Shown here in pieces: positions 29,593-38,916 of a stretch of 64,000 bases of DNA (position 1 is its first letter; every line of letters starts with the position of its first letter). A program made the translations under genes and the position numbers. The notes beneath the pieces are model-generated. The model saw only the letters and a program-made list of their open reading frames with translations, was not told where the DNA came from and made no database searches. Origin of the DNA: Actinomadura syzygii (GTDB taxonomy: Bacteria; Actinomycetota; Actinomycetes; Streptosporangiales; Streptosporangiaceae); assembly GCF_008085905.1 (NCBI RefSeq), contig NZ_VSFF01000005.1, positions 124,001-188,000 on the forward strand, read 5' to 3'.

Positions 29593-29787
29593 GAGCGACC
29601 GCTTTCTCGTTCGGGACGCCGGGCACGGGCCGGCGCCGGGAGCCCGCGACCGGCTGCTGGGGTTGGCACCACGGATTCCTGGGGGCGAAGGGACAATCTG
29701 CTCACAGGCACGATACAGACATGCGCCGCCCCACGTCACAGACCGTTCGGCGGCGTCCCGGCCGATCGCGGGGATGTCACCGGCGCG

Positions 29788-29805
29788 GCCCTCCCGAGGG
29801 AGGGC
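29788..29805. terminator. Short GC hairpin after the pseudokinase gene
   Basis: GCCCTCCC-GA-GGGAGGGC, a perfect 8-bp inverted repeat, lies 45 bp past the pseudokinase stop and 196 bp before the sigM start. There is no T-tract; it may end the upstream transcript or be part of the sigM leader. Confidence 0.45.
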
Positions 29806-29849
29806 GCCGACGCCGGTCGACCTGCTGGTGCGCGGACGTTCCGACCGGG

Positions 29850-31445
29850 TCAGCCGGTCGAGCCGAGGACGGAGACCTCGTTGACCTCGGCGCGGATCTG
29901 GCCGTCCGACCCGTGCCCGAGCCTGGTGAACCAGAGCAGCACGTACCGCGCGGTACGCGGCTGCTGGAGCTTGAACGTCACGCTGCCGGACCCGGCCGTG
30001 GCCGTGTCCGCCCTCTGCATCGAGCCCGCGTCGGACGTGGCGCCGATCTTCAACTGGATCACGGCCCCGGCGGACTGGGCGGGAAGCTGGGCCTTGATCT
30101 CGCTGACCTTGACCGTCCTGCCCATGTCGAGCATGAGCCCGAGCCCCTCCTTGAGCCTGCCGAAGTCCGGCGAGGTGTAGTAGGAGCTGCGCCACGCGGT
30201 GCCGGCCTTGCCGTCGATGGCGAGGCGGCCCTTCTCCGCGCCCTTGCCGCCGTCCTGGCCGACGGGGTCGACGCCCTCCGCGCTCCGGATCTTGAGTTCG
30301 GTGACGGCGGGCTTCACCGGGGCGCTCTGGCGGCCCTTGTCGGTGACGTTGTCGTTCGGGTCGCCCTTGCCGCGCAGGCCGACCAGCGCCCACGCGCCGA
30401 GCCCGACGATGACGGTGAGGGCGGCGGCCGCGACGCCGAGGAGGGCGCGGTTGCCGGACCGTCCCGGCGCGCCGTGCGCGGGCGCCGCCCGGGTGCCGGT
30501 GGAGCCGGGCGGGGGCGCGGCGTCCCGGCGGCCGCGCACGCGCGGCGGCGGGACGTGCGACGCCGCCGTCTGCTCCTGCTCGGCGGGCGGCCGGTGCGGT
30601 TGCGTGGCGCCCGGCGCGCCCGGACGGCGCTGCGGCGCCGGGCGCGTGGGCGGCTGGGCGTGCCCGAGCCCGGCGAACAGCGGCAGCGGCGTGCGCGGGA
30701 CGCCGCGCAGCGCCTTCGCGAGGTCGGACGGGGACGCGAGCGCCTCCGCCGCCCCGAGGCCGAGGCACCGGCAGACGATCGCGTCGATGGCGTGCGAGAT
30801 CCCGGCCTGGACCTGCCGGGGCGCGTGCGGGACGCCGTCCGTGGCGGGCGCCGCGGGCAGCTCGGACCCGACCGGGTCGCCCGGCCAGTGCGCGGTGAGC
30901 GCGGCGTACAGCATCCGGCCGAGGCCGCGGACGTCGTCGCCGCCCGGGTCGTCGGACTGCCGGTCGCCGAGCACGGCGTCGGTCGCGATGCCGAGGATCT
31001 TGACGGTGCCGCCGGTCGTCCAGACGAGGTCGCGGGGAGTGAGGCACAGGTGCGACAGCCCGGCGGCGTGCGCGGCGGAGATCGCCTCGGCAGCCTCGTA
31101 GAGCAGGGTGGCGGCGCGTCCGGGCTCCAGCGGGGCCTTGGCGAGCATGCCCTCCAGCGTCTCGCCTGCGACCCATTCGCTGACGACGTACGCGCTCTCG
31201 CCGCTGTCGTCGGCGTCGAACACCTGGGTGAGCCGCGGGTCGGTGAGCCTGCTCGCGGAGCGGGCGGACGTCACCGCCTCGGCGATCCGGGGGAAGTCGG
31301 GGTCGAAGGTGCGGACGGCGACCGCCCGCGCGAGGATCTCGTCGATGGCCTTCCAGAGGGCCGAACCGCCGGAGTCGCTGATGCGCTCCTCCAGCCGATA
31401 GCGGCCGGCGAGGCGCGTGCCGGGCTCGATGACTGACGTGCTCAC
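29850..31445 (-). CDS. Membrane pseudokinase with extracellular discoidin-like domain (MviN partner)
   Basis: A 531-residue protein kinase-like membrane protein. The kinase-like domain (about 15-270) lacks key residues: the VAIK lysine is Arg in AVAVRTF, the HRD loop is HLCLTPRDLVW without a clear catalytic Asp, and DFG is replaced (KILGIATD). A Pro-rich linker, one transmembrane helix (ALLGVAAAALTVIVGLGAWALV) and an external domain (IRSAEGVDPVGQDG..LAIDGKAGTAWRSSYY..) follow. In mycobacteria the same pseudokinase is fused to MurJ (MviN, Rv3910) and recruits FhaA; here it is a separate gene just downstream of murJ. The GTG at 31445 was chosen for an AGGAC seven bases upstream; a GTG at 31460 is an alternative. 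Confidence 0.83.
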   Translation of the reverse strand: MSTSVIEPGTRLAGRYRLEERISDSGGSALWKAIDEILARAVAVRTFDPDFPRIAEAVTSARSASRLTDPRLTQVFDADDSGESAYVVSEWVAGETLEGMLAKAPLEPGRAATLLYEAAEAISAAHAAGLSHLCLTPRDLVWTTGGTVKILGIATDAVLGDRQSDDPGGDDVRGLGRMLYAALTAHWPGDPVGSELPAAPATDGVPHAPRQVQAGISHAIDAIVCRCLGLGAAEALASPSDLAKALRGVPRTPLPLFAGLGHAQPPTRPAPQRRPGAPGATQPHRPPAEQEQTAASHVPPPRVRGRRDAAPPPGSTGTRAAPAHGAPGRSGNRALLGVAAAALTVIVGLGAWALVGLRGKGDPNDNVTDKGRQSAPVKPAVTELKIRSAEGVDPVGQDGGKGAEKGRLAIDGKAGTAWRSSYYTSPDFGRLKEGLGLMLDMGRTVKVSEIKAQLPAQSAGAVIQLKIGATSDAGSMQRADTATAGSGSVTFKLQQPRTARYVLLWFTRLGHGSDGQIRAEVNEVSVLGSTG

Positions 31446-31750
31446 GGCAACGTCCTGCACAGGTGGTCAGATCCCATGTTCGTGGCGTGGCAGCTTACGC
31501 CTCCGACCCTCCTCTTTGCGTTCCCCAGGGTGTCGCCCCGCAAGCCGTAGTCCCCCACATGGTAGTGGCTACACGCCCGGGAGGCTTCCTTATCGCGGCG
31601 CGTCCTTTTTACTTTGTCTCGCGGGTTTACCTCGGTTTCCACTGCCGCTACCGCTACAGATGCCATCCCGTCGTGCCGGCGTCCCCGCCCGTCCGTCCGT
31701 TCGGTTCGCGGCGCGCTTCCGGCCGGGACCGAACCGGGATCGGTCCCGGG
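31446..31750. other. murJ-pseudokinase spacer
   Basis: This 305-bp gene-free stretch is locally less GC-rich (31590-31660). On the minus strand there is a GGGAAC followed after 20 bases by CGTAAG, which is too far apart for a confident ECF promoter. No gene or terminator is clear. Confidence 0.35.
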
Positions 31751-33901
31751 CTAGCGGCCGGGCAACCGGCTCGTGAACGTGGAGATCGCGGTCTGGACCT
31801 CGTCCACCCGCATGAGCTTGGCGAAGAGCACGTAGAGGGCGCCGCCGCCCGCCGAGCCGACGACGAGCGCGGCGAGCGCGGGCAGCAGGTTGGCGGTGTC
31901 GCCCGCCGCGTCCGCGACGGTGCGGGTCGCGTAGGCGAAGCCGACGAGCGGCCAGATGGCGACGAGCAGCTTCAGGTGCCCGCCGACGATGCGGCGCCCG
32001 TCGATGCCGCCGAGCTTGCGGCGCAGCACCAGCCAGCAGGTCAGCGTGCCGACCATGTTCGTGATGGCGAACCCGCCCGCGATGCCGACGACGATCCACT
32101 TGACGTCGAGGACGCTGTACGCCGTGAACGCCACGATGATGTTGGACGTGACGGACACGAGCCCGACCAGCGCGGGCGTCCGGGTGTCGCCGTGCGCGTA
32201 GAAGACGCGCAGCATGAGCTGGTAGGTGGAGAACGGCACGAGCGCGATCGCGAACATCTGCATGACCCGGGCGATGACCAGCGCGTCCGCGGGCGAGGTG
32301 TTGCCGTGCGCGAACAGCACCGTGGTGATCTCCGGGCCGAGCACCAGCATCAGCGCCGCCGCCGGCATGATGATCACCGAGGACAGCCGCAGCCCGCTGG
32401 AGAACGCGGCCCGCACGTCGGCGGTCTTGCCCTCGGCCGCGAACCGGCTCATCCGCGGCAGCAGCGCCGTGATCACCGAGACGCCGACGATGGCGTAGGG
32501 CAGCTGGAAGAGCTGGTAGCCGTTGAAGTACGGCGTGTACCCGTAGCCCTCGCCGAGGCCCTGCTTGTCGGCGACCGTCCCGGCCCGGTTCGCGAGGGCG
32601 GTGACGACGGCGAGGCCGGACTGGGTGGCGACGACGTAGAGCAGCGTCCAGCCGGCCATCCGGCCGACCTCGCCGATCTCGCCGCGCTGGAAGTCCAGGC
32701 GGGGCCGCCACCGGAACCCGACGCGGCGCAGCGACGGCCACAGCGCCACCGTCTGCAGGACGATCCCGCCGGTCGTCCCGACCGACAGCAGCATGAGCTG
32801 GCCGTCGGAGATGTTGGACGGGTCGATCCGGCCGGAGGTGATCGCGAGGAACGCGCCGCCGACCGCGATGACCACGAGGTTGTTCAGCACCGGCGCCCAC
32901 ATCGGCGCGCCGAAGCTGCCGCGCGTGTTGAGGATCGCCCCGGCGAACGCGCCGACGCCGTAGAAGAAGATCTGCGGCAGGAAGAACTGCGCGAACAGGA
33001 TCGCGACCTTGCGCTGGTCGCCGCTGTAGCTGCCCGCGAGGACGTCGATGAACAGCGGCGCGCACAGCATCGCGACGAGGGTCAGCACGCCGAGGCCGAT
33101 CACGGCGAGGGTGAACACGCGCTGCTCGTACCGCTCGCCGTCCGCGCGGTCGCGCTCCTTCGCCCGGACGAGCAGCGGGACGACGACGCTGGTCAGGATC
33201 CCGCCGAGCAGCAGGTCGTAGATCTGGTTGGGGATCGTGTTCGCGGTGTTGTAGGCGTTGGCGAGCAGCCCGGTGCCGAGCGCGGCGACGATGACCGCGG
33301 TGCGCAGGAAGCCGGTGACGCGGGACGCGAGGGTGCCCACCGCCATGATCGCGCCGGAGCGCAGGATGCCGCCGGACGCGGGCTTCTCGCCGCCGTCCGG
33401 CGCGGGCGGACGGGGCGGTAGGGCGTCGACGACCGTCTCGCCCGGGGTCAGCGGGCCGCCGGGGGTGGGGCCGCCGGGAGCGGGGAGGTCAATCGCCGTC
33501 TCGGCCGCGGGGATCGGCGGCGGAGTGCCTGCCGCGCCGCCCGGCCTTCCCGTCGGCGGCCGGTTCGGGTACCCCTGACCCGGGGTCCCCTGCGGCGCCG
33601 GGTACGTCGGGCGCGGCGGTCCCTGCGGGGGCGGAACCTGGCCCGGCGGAACCTGGCCCGGCGGGACCTGGCCCGGCTGGACGTGGGGCGGGCCCTGGTT
33701 CGGAGGGCGCCCCTGCTGGTTGCCCGGCGGGTTGTGGCCCTGACCCGGGTAGCCCGGGCCCTGTCCCTGTTGCGGGTAGCCCTGCCCCGGGTGCTGCGGG
33801 GAACTCGACGCCGGGGAGCCCTGGCCCTGCGAACCCGGGGCCGGGGTATCCGTAGCCCTGTTCGGCCGTCCCTGCCGATCCCATTCCGGTCGACCCGTCA
33901 C
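31751..33901 (-). CDS. murJ: Lipid II flippase MurJ (MviN)
   Basis: A 716-residue MOP-superfamily flippase that moves lipid II across the membrane. The first 175 residues are cytoplasmic and Pro/Gln/Gly-rich, with PGQVP repeats. The 14-helix core starts at GGILRSGAIMAVGTLASRVTGFLRTAVIV and shows family features such as NTANTIPNQIYDLLLGG, FAQFFLPQIFFYGVGAFAGAILN and RVFYAHGDTRTP. The GTG at 33901 was chosen since GGAGG lies six bases upstream; it falls inside the DUF6049 gene. GC at third positions in the shared stretch favours the MurJ frame. The mycobacterial kinase fusion is absent. Confidence 0.92.
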   Translation of the reverse strand: MTGRPEWDRQGRPNRATDTPAPGSQGQGSPASSSPQHPGQGYPQQGQGPGYPGQGHNPPGNQQGRPPNQGPPHVQPGQVPPGQVPPGQVPPPQGPPRPTYPAPQGTPGQGYPNRPPTGRPGGAAGTPPPIPAAETAIDLPAPGGPTPGGPLTPGETVVDALPPRPPAPDGGEKPASGGILRSGAIMAVGTLASRVTGFLRTAVIVAALGTGLLANAYNTANTIPNQIYDLLLGGILTSVVVPLLVRAKERDRADGERYEQRVFTLAVIGLGVLTLVAMLCAPLFIDVLAGSYSGDQRKVAILFAQFFLPQIFFYGVGAFAGAILNTRGSFGAPMWAPVLNNLVVIAVGGAFLAITSGRIDPSNISDGQLMLLSVGTTGGIVLQTVALWPSLRRVGFRWRPRLDFQRGEIGEVGRMAGWTLLYVVATQSGLAVVTALANRAGTVADKQGLGEGYGYTPYFNGYQLFQLPYAIVGVSVITALLPRMSRFAAEGKTADVRAAFSSGLRLSSVIIMPAAALMLVLGPEITTVLFAHGNTSPADALVIARVMQMFAIALVPFSTYQLMLRVFYAHGDTRTPALVGLVSVTSNIIVAFTAYSVLDVKWIVVGIAGGFAITNMVGTLTCWLVLRRKLGGIDGRRIVGGHLKLLVAIWPLVGFAYATRTVADAAGDTANLLPALAALVVGSAGGGALYVLFAKLMRVDEVQTAISTFTSRLPGR

Positions 33902-36083
33902 CGGCTGCCTCCGCTTTCCGGCGGCGCCTTGCTCTGATGGCCCGCACTCCGACGCCCACGAAGAGTACGGCAAGTCCGCCGCCCGTGATGAGCAGCGCCA
34001 GCCGTCCGTACCCGGTGGTGCGGACGGTGATGGTCTGGACGTCCCCGAACCTCCGCCCCTTCGTGTTCCGGTCCGAGTTCGGGTTCGAGCTCGGGACCCA
34101 CAGCTCCAGGTAGACGTGGAAGTTGCCGTTGCCCGCCGCCTTCGCCGGGATCCAGCGCTGGGCCCGCTGCCCGGGCCTCAGCTCGATCACCGACTCCTCC
34201 GGGGGAAGCTGCCCGAGCCGGAGTTTCGCGGTGTTCTCGGACGTCGCGACAAGGCGAACCGTCACCGATTGGTGGCTCAGCCTGTTCTCGATGAGGACGG
34301 GAAGCCTCCCCGAACTTCCCCCCATCAGGACGCGTCCGTTCTTGGGAGGGACGATGCGGACGCTCTCCATGTCGTCCGCGACCTGCCTGCCGAGCATGTC
34401 GCGGGCGGCCTTGGCGCGGGCGGGCATCGTCCGCCAGGCGACGGAGCCCAGGCGGAGCAGGGCGCGCTCGTAGGAGATCTTGATGTCGCCCGTCATCACG
34501 GCCCGGAACGCCGAGGCGCGCTTGGCGATGTCGTGCGTCTGCGCGAGGTGCGCGTCGCCCAGCTCGTGCCACACGTTGGAGTCGGGGAGGCCGTTGAACA
34601 CCCGGTCCTGCGGCTGCGCGGCCTGGATCTTCTTCAGCGGCGTCTCGCGCAGCCAGGCCGCGTCCTTGGTGTAGGTGAGCAGGCGTTCGGCGAGGCCGGG
34701 CGCCGGGTTCCAGCGCCGGTCGGGGGCGACGACCACCGAACGCTGCAGGTTCGGCGTCTCCGCCGCGATCATCGCCGTCTCGGCCAGGAACCGCTGCTCG
34801 GTCAGCACCCCGCCGGCCGCGGACTGCGACCCCTGGCTGACGATCTGGCTGAGCTTCTCGTCGTACAGGACGGTCTTCTCGACGCCCCGCTTCGTCTGGA
34901 GCGCCGTCGTCGCGTTCGGCGGCGTGCCCGACGCCGGGTTCTGGAACTGCGAAGTGCTCATCAGGAACGACCCGCCGCGCTTGAGCTGGTGCTCGGCGAG
35001 CTGTTCGAGCGTCCCCGGACCGGCGGCGCCGGACGGCGGCCAGGCGACGTGCGCGTCCGCCGGACGTCCGAGCGCCTGCGTCGCGACACCGGTGTTGCGG
35101 GCGTCGAGGGCGACGGCGATGTCGCGCGGCGTCTTGTGCCGGACGAGCGCGACCACGTCCGGGTCGCCGTACGGGACGGTGAAGTAGGGGTCGCCCTTCG
35201 ACGCGGTCTTCAGATCGGACAGCCACCGCGCCGCGACCGGGCTCTTCTCCTTCTCGGCGCCCTTCTTCGCGCCGAACGGCTGGACGACGTAGCGGTCGGA
35301 CGCGATGCGCTGCGCGTCGTCCATGAGCGCCGGGTCGACCGCCCACGTGACCGGCGTGGCGGTCGTGCCCGCCGCGCTGACGAGCCTGTTGAGGCGTCCG
35401 CCGGGGGCCATGTCCTTGGTGAGCTGGTCGTCGAAGAACGTCCCGTCGGTGGTGCGGTGCATGCGGTCGATCAGCGGCCAGACCCAGCTGATCGAGACGG
35501 GCTTGAACAGCCGCTTCTGCGGCATGAACGTCAGGAAGGTCGTCAGCCCGCCGACGACCTGCTGCGCCGGGTTCAGCACCTCGACGCCCACCGGGTACAC
35601 GCCCGGCGTGCCGTTCGGAGCACTCAGCCGGAGCGACTTGGGCGTCGCCTTGAACGACCAGTTCTGCGTCGAGCCGGGCGCGGCGACGTTCGTCAACGGC
35701 TGCGGCTGGGTCGCGTTCGGCAGCTGGTTCGTCTGCCCGGCCGAGAACTGGTCGAGCTGGCTTCGGCTGGTGATCGGCTGCGCGCTGTACCGCATCCGGA
35801 CGGTGAGCCCGGCGAGCTGCCCTTCCGTCCGGTTCTTCGCGATACCGGATATCTCGATCTGCGAATTCCCATGCAGGGTCTTCGGCGCCACCTGAGTGAA
35901 CGCGAGCCCCACCTGAACCCGCTGCCGTCCCGCGCTCGTCGCCGCGAGCGTCCCCTCAGCACTGGCCAGATCAGGAGACCCGGAGGGCGATGCGAGGGCG
36001 GGCGGGATCAGGACGGTGGGGGCCGCCATCGTGATGCAGGGCAGCAGGGCGGCCAGCGCGACAGCGCGCCTGACCATTCTCAC
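33489..36083 (-). CDS. DUF6049 exported membrane-anchored protein (Rv3909-like)
   Basis: An 864-residue protein with a signal peptide (MRMVRRAVALAALLPCITMAAPTVL), a large extracytoplasmic region (about 40-700), a transmembrane helix (RLALLITGGGLAVLFVGVGVRAI) and a basic stop-transfer RARRRRK. It matches the conserved protein upstream of MviN in actinobacteria (Rv3909), whose function is unknown but is presumably envelope-linked. After the helix the frame stays open for another 140 Gly/Pro/Ala-rich residues through the murJ start; the overlap is 413 nt. Whether this tail is really translated to 33489 is uncertain. Confidence 0.82.
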   Translation of the reverse strand: MRMVRRAVALAALLPCITMAAPTVLIPPALASPSGSPDLASAEGTLAATSAGRQRVQVGLAFTQVAPKTLHGNSQIEISGIAKNRTEGQLAGLTVRMRYSAQPITSRSQLDQFSAGQTNQLPNATQPQPLTNVAAPGSTQNWSFKATPKSLRLSAPNGTPGVYPVGVEVLNPAQQVVGGLTTFLTFMPQKRLFKPVSISWVWPLIDRMHRTTDGTFFDDQLTKDMAPGGRLNRLVSAAGTTATPVTWAVDPALMDDAQRIASDRYVVQPFGAKKGAEKEKSPVAARWLSDLKTASKGDPYFTVPYGDPDVVALVRHKTPRDIAVALDARNTGVATQALGRPADAHVAWPPSGAAGPGTLEQLAEHQLKRGGSFLMSTSQFQNPASGTPPNATTALQTKRGVEKTVLYDEKLSQIVSQGSQSAAGGVLTEQRFLAETAMIAAETPNLQRSVVVAPDRRWNPAPGLAERLLTYTKDAAWLRETPLKKIQAAQPQDRVFNGLPDSNVWHELGDAHLAQTHDIAKRASAFRAVMTGDIKISYERALLRLGSVAWRTMPARAKAARDMLGRQVADDMESVRIVPPKNGRVLMGGSSGRLPVLIENRLSHQSVTVRLVATSENTAKLRLGQLPPEESVIELRPGQRAQRWIPAKAAGNGNFHVYLELWVPSSNPNSDRNTKGRRFGDVQTITVRTTGYGRLALLITGGGLAVLFVGVGVRAIRARRRRKAEAAGDGSTGMGSAGTAEQGYGYPGPGFAGPGLPGVEFPAAPGAGLPATGTGPGLPGSGPQPAGQPAGAPSEPGPAPRPAGPGPAGPGSAGPGSAPAGTAAPDVPGAAGDPGSGVPEPAADGKAGRRGRHSAADPRGRDGD

Positions 36084-36354
36084 GCCGTGCCCGACCGAGG
36101 GCCGCCCGGCGCCGCGCCGACCGCGCGACCGGGCCCCTCGGGACGACGGGCATAGATTTCCCGCACCACGGCCCCGATGTTAGTCGGCCACACACCCCCG
36201 TCAGGCCGCCCCGCCCACCTGTAGCCCGGAATCCCCCATTCACCCGTTTCGCTCACCCGCCAGCCGAAGCGAGTGGGGCGCGTTGGTCGGGGGTGCGGGG
36301 GGTCAGGCGGCGGGATGGTGGAGTTTGGCGGTTTCGGGGGCGGGGGTGCGGGGG

Positions 36355-36888
36355 TCAGGCGGCGGGGTGGTGGGGTTCTCGGGTTTCGGAGGACGGGAGG
36401 CGGAGGTCGGCTGGTTTGGCTTGGCAGAGGGTGTGCAGGGTTCGGGCGCGGATCCCGAGGGCCGTGGACGGTTCGCCGGTCGCGGTGTAGACGACGTCGT
36501 CCTCGGGGACGGCGTCGACGATGTGCTGGTCGATGAGGAGGAGCATGTCGTCGGGCAGGAGGAGGGGGCAGACGAGGTTCGCCGCGTACTCGGTGACCGC
36601 GTTGACGACGTCGTCGTGGGCGGGTCGGACGGCCCGCGCGCCGGCCGCGAGCCGTACCGCCTCCGGCGACGGCCGCTCGCCCGCGCGGACGATCACCCCG
36701 GCGAGGAACCGGTGTCCCGGACGGACGTCGTCGCAGGCATAGACGCGCGTCACCAGGCATCGGGCCGCCGGCAGGCCGAGCACCGCGGGCAGTTCGTCGG
36801 CGTTGGCCAGCGCGCTGGGCAGCCGCACGATCTCGTGCACGGTCTCCCATTCGAGCAGCGCGCGGTGGATGGCGAGGGCGTCCTTCAT
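36355..36888 (-). CDS. YbaK/EbsC-type aminoacyl-tRNA deacylase
   Basis: A 177-residue single-domain protein. MKDALAIHRALLEWETVHEIVRLPSALANADELPAVLG, followed by HRFLAGVIVRAGERPSP, PAHDDVVNAVTEYAANLVCPLLLPDD and DDVVYTATGEPSTALGIRA, is the pattern of YbaK-like editing domains that hydrolyse mischarged tRNA. The usual catalytic lysine is not obvious to me. The ATG at 36888 has GGAG six bases upstream; an in-frame ATG 12 bases before lacks one. It lies between DUF6049 and cca; M. tuberculosis has mutT4 here instead. Confidence 0.78.
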   Translation of the reverse strand: MKDALAIHRALLEWETVHEIVRLPSALANADELPAVLGLPAARCLVTRVYACDDVRPGHRFLAGVIVRAGERPSPEAVRLAAGARAVRPAHDDVVNAVTEYAANLVCPLLLPDDMLLLIDQHIVDAVPEDDVVYTATGEPSTALGIRARTLHTLCQAKPADLRLPSSETREPHHPAA

Positions 36889-37260
36889 GATCGGCTCCAT
36901 CCGTGGGGGCGCACCCCGCTCACCCCCGGGTCCTGGTTCGATGTCACCCCGTGCTTCGCACTTCGCGGGATCACCGCATACCCGAGACGTCCGGCTTGAC
37001 GCCGTCCGCGCGACGTAAACCCTCTCGATGCGCCTCTGCCGCACCTGCGGCGGACCGTGGGCCGTAAGGTCCCGCTACCGTTGTCGTGCGGGACCCGCAC
37101 CGGCGGTCGCGTCGGCGTCATCGGAGTGCCCAGAACGTAACTCGGGGATCGAGGCATGTGAAGAGCCCCGTCCTCGTCCGGCCCCGCAAGGACTCCGGCG
37201 CGGGCCTCACCGATCGCAGGAAAGTCCTTTGTCATCCCATCTATCAAGGAAATACGCTCG
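36889..37260. other. Divergent spacer between the YbaK-type gene and cca
   Basis: This 372-bp stretch separates two divergent genes and must contain both promoters. I see no convincing -35/-10 pair, operator or repeat in it. Confidence 0.35.
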
Positions 37261-38916
37261 ATGGCCGTGCCCAACCGGAACGTGACCCCCGAGGCCTCGC
37301 GGCGGACCGCGATCGCCGAACTGCTGCGCGGCATCGCGCCCGTCGCCGACGAGCTCGGCGCCAGGTTCGCGGCGGCCGGTCACGAGCTGGCACTGGTCGG
37401 CGGTCCGGTCCGGGACGCGCTGCTGCGCCGCCCGACCAAGGACGTCGACCTCACCACCGACGCGCCGCCCGAGCGCACCCTGGAGATCATCCGCGACTGG
37501 GCGGACGCGCACTGGACGATCGGCATCGAGTTCGGCACCGTCGGCCTCCGCAAGAACGGCGTCGAGCTGGAGATCACCACCTACCGCAGCGAGTCCTACG
37601 ACCCGAAGTCGCGCAAGCCGGACGTGTCGTACGGGACGTCCCTCGTCGAGGACCTGCGCCGCCGCGACTTCGCCGTCAACGCCATGGCGGCCCGGCTCCC
37701 CGGACACGAGTTCGTCGACCCGTTCGGCGGCCTGGTCGACCTGCAGCGCAGGATCTTGCGCACGCCCGGCCGTCCCGAGGACTCCTTCAACGACGACCCG
37801 CTGCGCATGATGCGCGCCGCCCGGTTCGCGTCGCAGCTCGGCTTCGAGGTCGCGCCGGACGTCGTCCGCGCGATGACGGACATGGCGCCCCGCATCGAGA
37901 TCGTCTCGGCCGAGCGCGTCCGGGACGAGCTGTCCAAGCTGATCTGCGGCCTGTACCCGCGCCAGGGCCTCGCCCTCCTCGTCGACACCGGCCTCGCCGA
38001 CCACGTCCTGCCGGAGCTGCCGAAGCTGCGGCTGGAGATCGACGAGCACCACCGGCACAAGGACGTCTACGAGCACTCGCTGATCGTCCTGGAGCAGGCG
38101 ATCGCGCAGGAGGAGGACGGGCCCGACCTCGTCCTGCGCCTGGCCGCGCTGCTCCACGACATCGGCAAGCCCCGCACCCGGCGCTTCGAGTCGGGCGGAC
38201 GCGTGTCCTTCCACCACCACGAGGTCGTCGGCGCGAAGATGACGCGCAAGCGGCTGACCGCGCTGCGCTACCCCAAGGACGTCATCTCCGACGTGTCACG
38301 TCTGGTCGAGCTGCACCTCCGTTTCCACGGCTACGGCACCGGCGAGTGGACCGACTCGGCCGTCCGCCGGTACGTCCGGGACGCCGGTCCGCTCCTGTCC
38401 CGCCTGCACAAGCTGACCCGCGCCGACTGCACGACCCGCAACCGCCGCAAGGCCGACCGCCTCCGCCGCACCTACGACGACCTGGAACTGCGCATCGAAC
38501 GCCTCGCGGAGGAAGAGGAACTGGCCGCGATGCGCCCCGAACTCGACGGCAACGAGATCCAGGAGATCCTCGGCATCCCCCCCGGCCCCCTCGTAGGCAA
38601 GGCATACCGCTTCCTCCTCGACCTTCGCCTCGACCGCGGCCTGATCGGCAAAGAAGCAGCCGAACAAGAACTCCGAACCTGGGCCACCACCGAAGCCACC
38701 TCCTCAGACGCCACCACCGCCAAGCGTCCGAAGACCCGCACGCCCGCCTCGCCGGTGGCTGAGCCCGAAGCGCCCGAACACCAGACCGCCGGGGACGACG
38801 CCACCACCGAAGGTGAGGCCCCAGGGAGTTCACCGCTCACCGACGGCGCGTCTGAGGGTGGCGGACCTGGGGAGGATGCGGGATCCGGTGGTGGAGTGGT
38901 GGGGGGTGGGTCGTGA
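37261..38916 (+). CDS. cca: CCA tRNA nucleotidyltransferase
   Basis: A 551-residue enzyme that adds or repairs the 3' CCA of tRNAs. The class II nucleotidyltransferase head has [24 protein letters not shown] (GG-x-VRD and DxD), the neck has [17 protein letters not shown], and an HD domain follows ([17 protein letters not shown]). The last 80 residues, after [11 protein letters not shown], are an acidic Ser/Thr/Gly-rich tail not needed by the family, with a slightly different codon choice. The ATG at 37261 is preceded by AAGGA; a GTG two codons on is an alternative. The bioA start overlaps its stop (GTGA). Confidence 0.93.
   Translation: MAVPNRNVTPEASRRTAIAELLRGIAPVADELGARFAAAGHELALVGGPVRDALLRRPTKDVDLTTDAPPERTLEIIRDWADAHWTIGIEFGTVGLRKNGVELEITTYRSESYDPKSRKPDVSYGTSLVEDLRRRDFAVNAMAARLPGHEFVDPFGGLVDLQRRILRTPGRPEDSFNDDPLRMMRAARFASQLGFEVAPDVVRAMTDMAPRIEIVSAERVRDELSKLICGLYPRQGLALLVDTGLADHVLPELPKLRLEIDEHHRHKDVYEHSLIVLEQAIAQEEDGPDLVLRLAALLHDIGKPRTRRFESGGRVSFHHHEVVGAKMTRKRLTALRYPKDVISDVSRLVELHLRFHGYGTGEWTDSAVRRYVRDAGPLLSRLHKLTRADCTTRNRRKADRLRRTYDDLELRIERLAEEEELAAMRPELDGNEIQEILGIPPGPLVGKAYRFLLDLRLDRGLIGKEAAEQELRTWATTEATSSDATTAKRPKTRTPASPVAEPEAPEHQTAGDDATTEGEAPGSSPLTDGASEGGGPGEDAGSGGGVVGGGS

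Noticed and set aside
31446..31750. SigM-type promoter for the pseudokinase gene
   Set aside because: A GGGAAC is present but the CGTAAG partner is 20 bases on, too far for ECF promoters, and the neighbouring sequence shows no second match.
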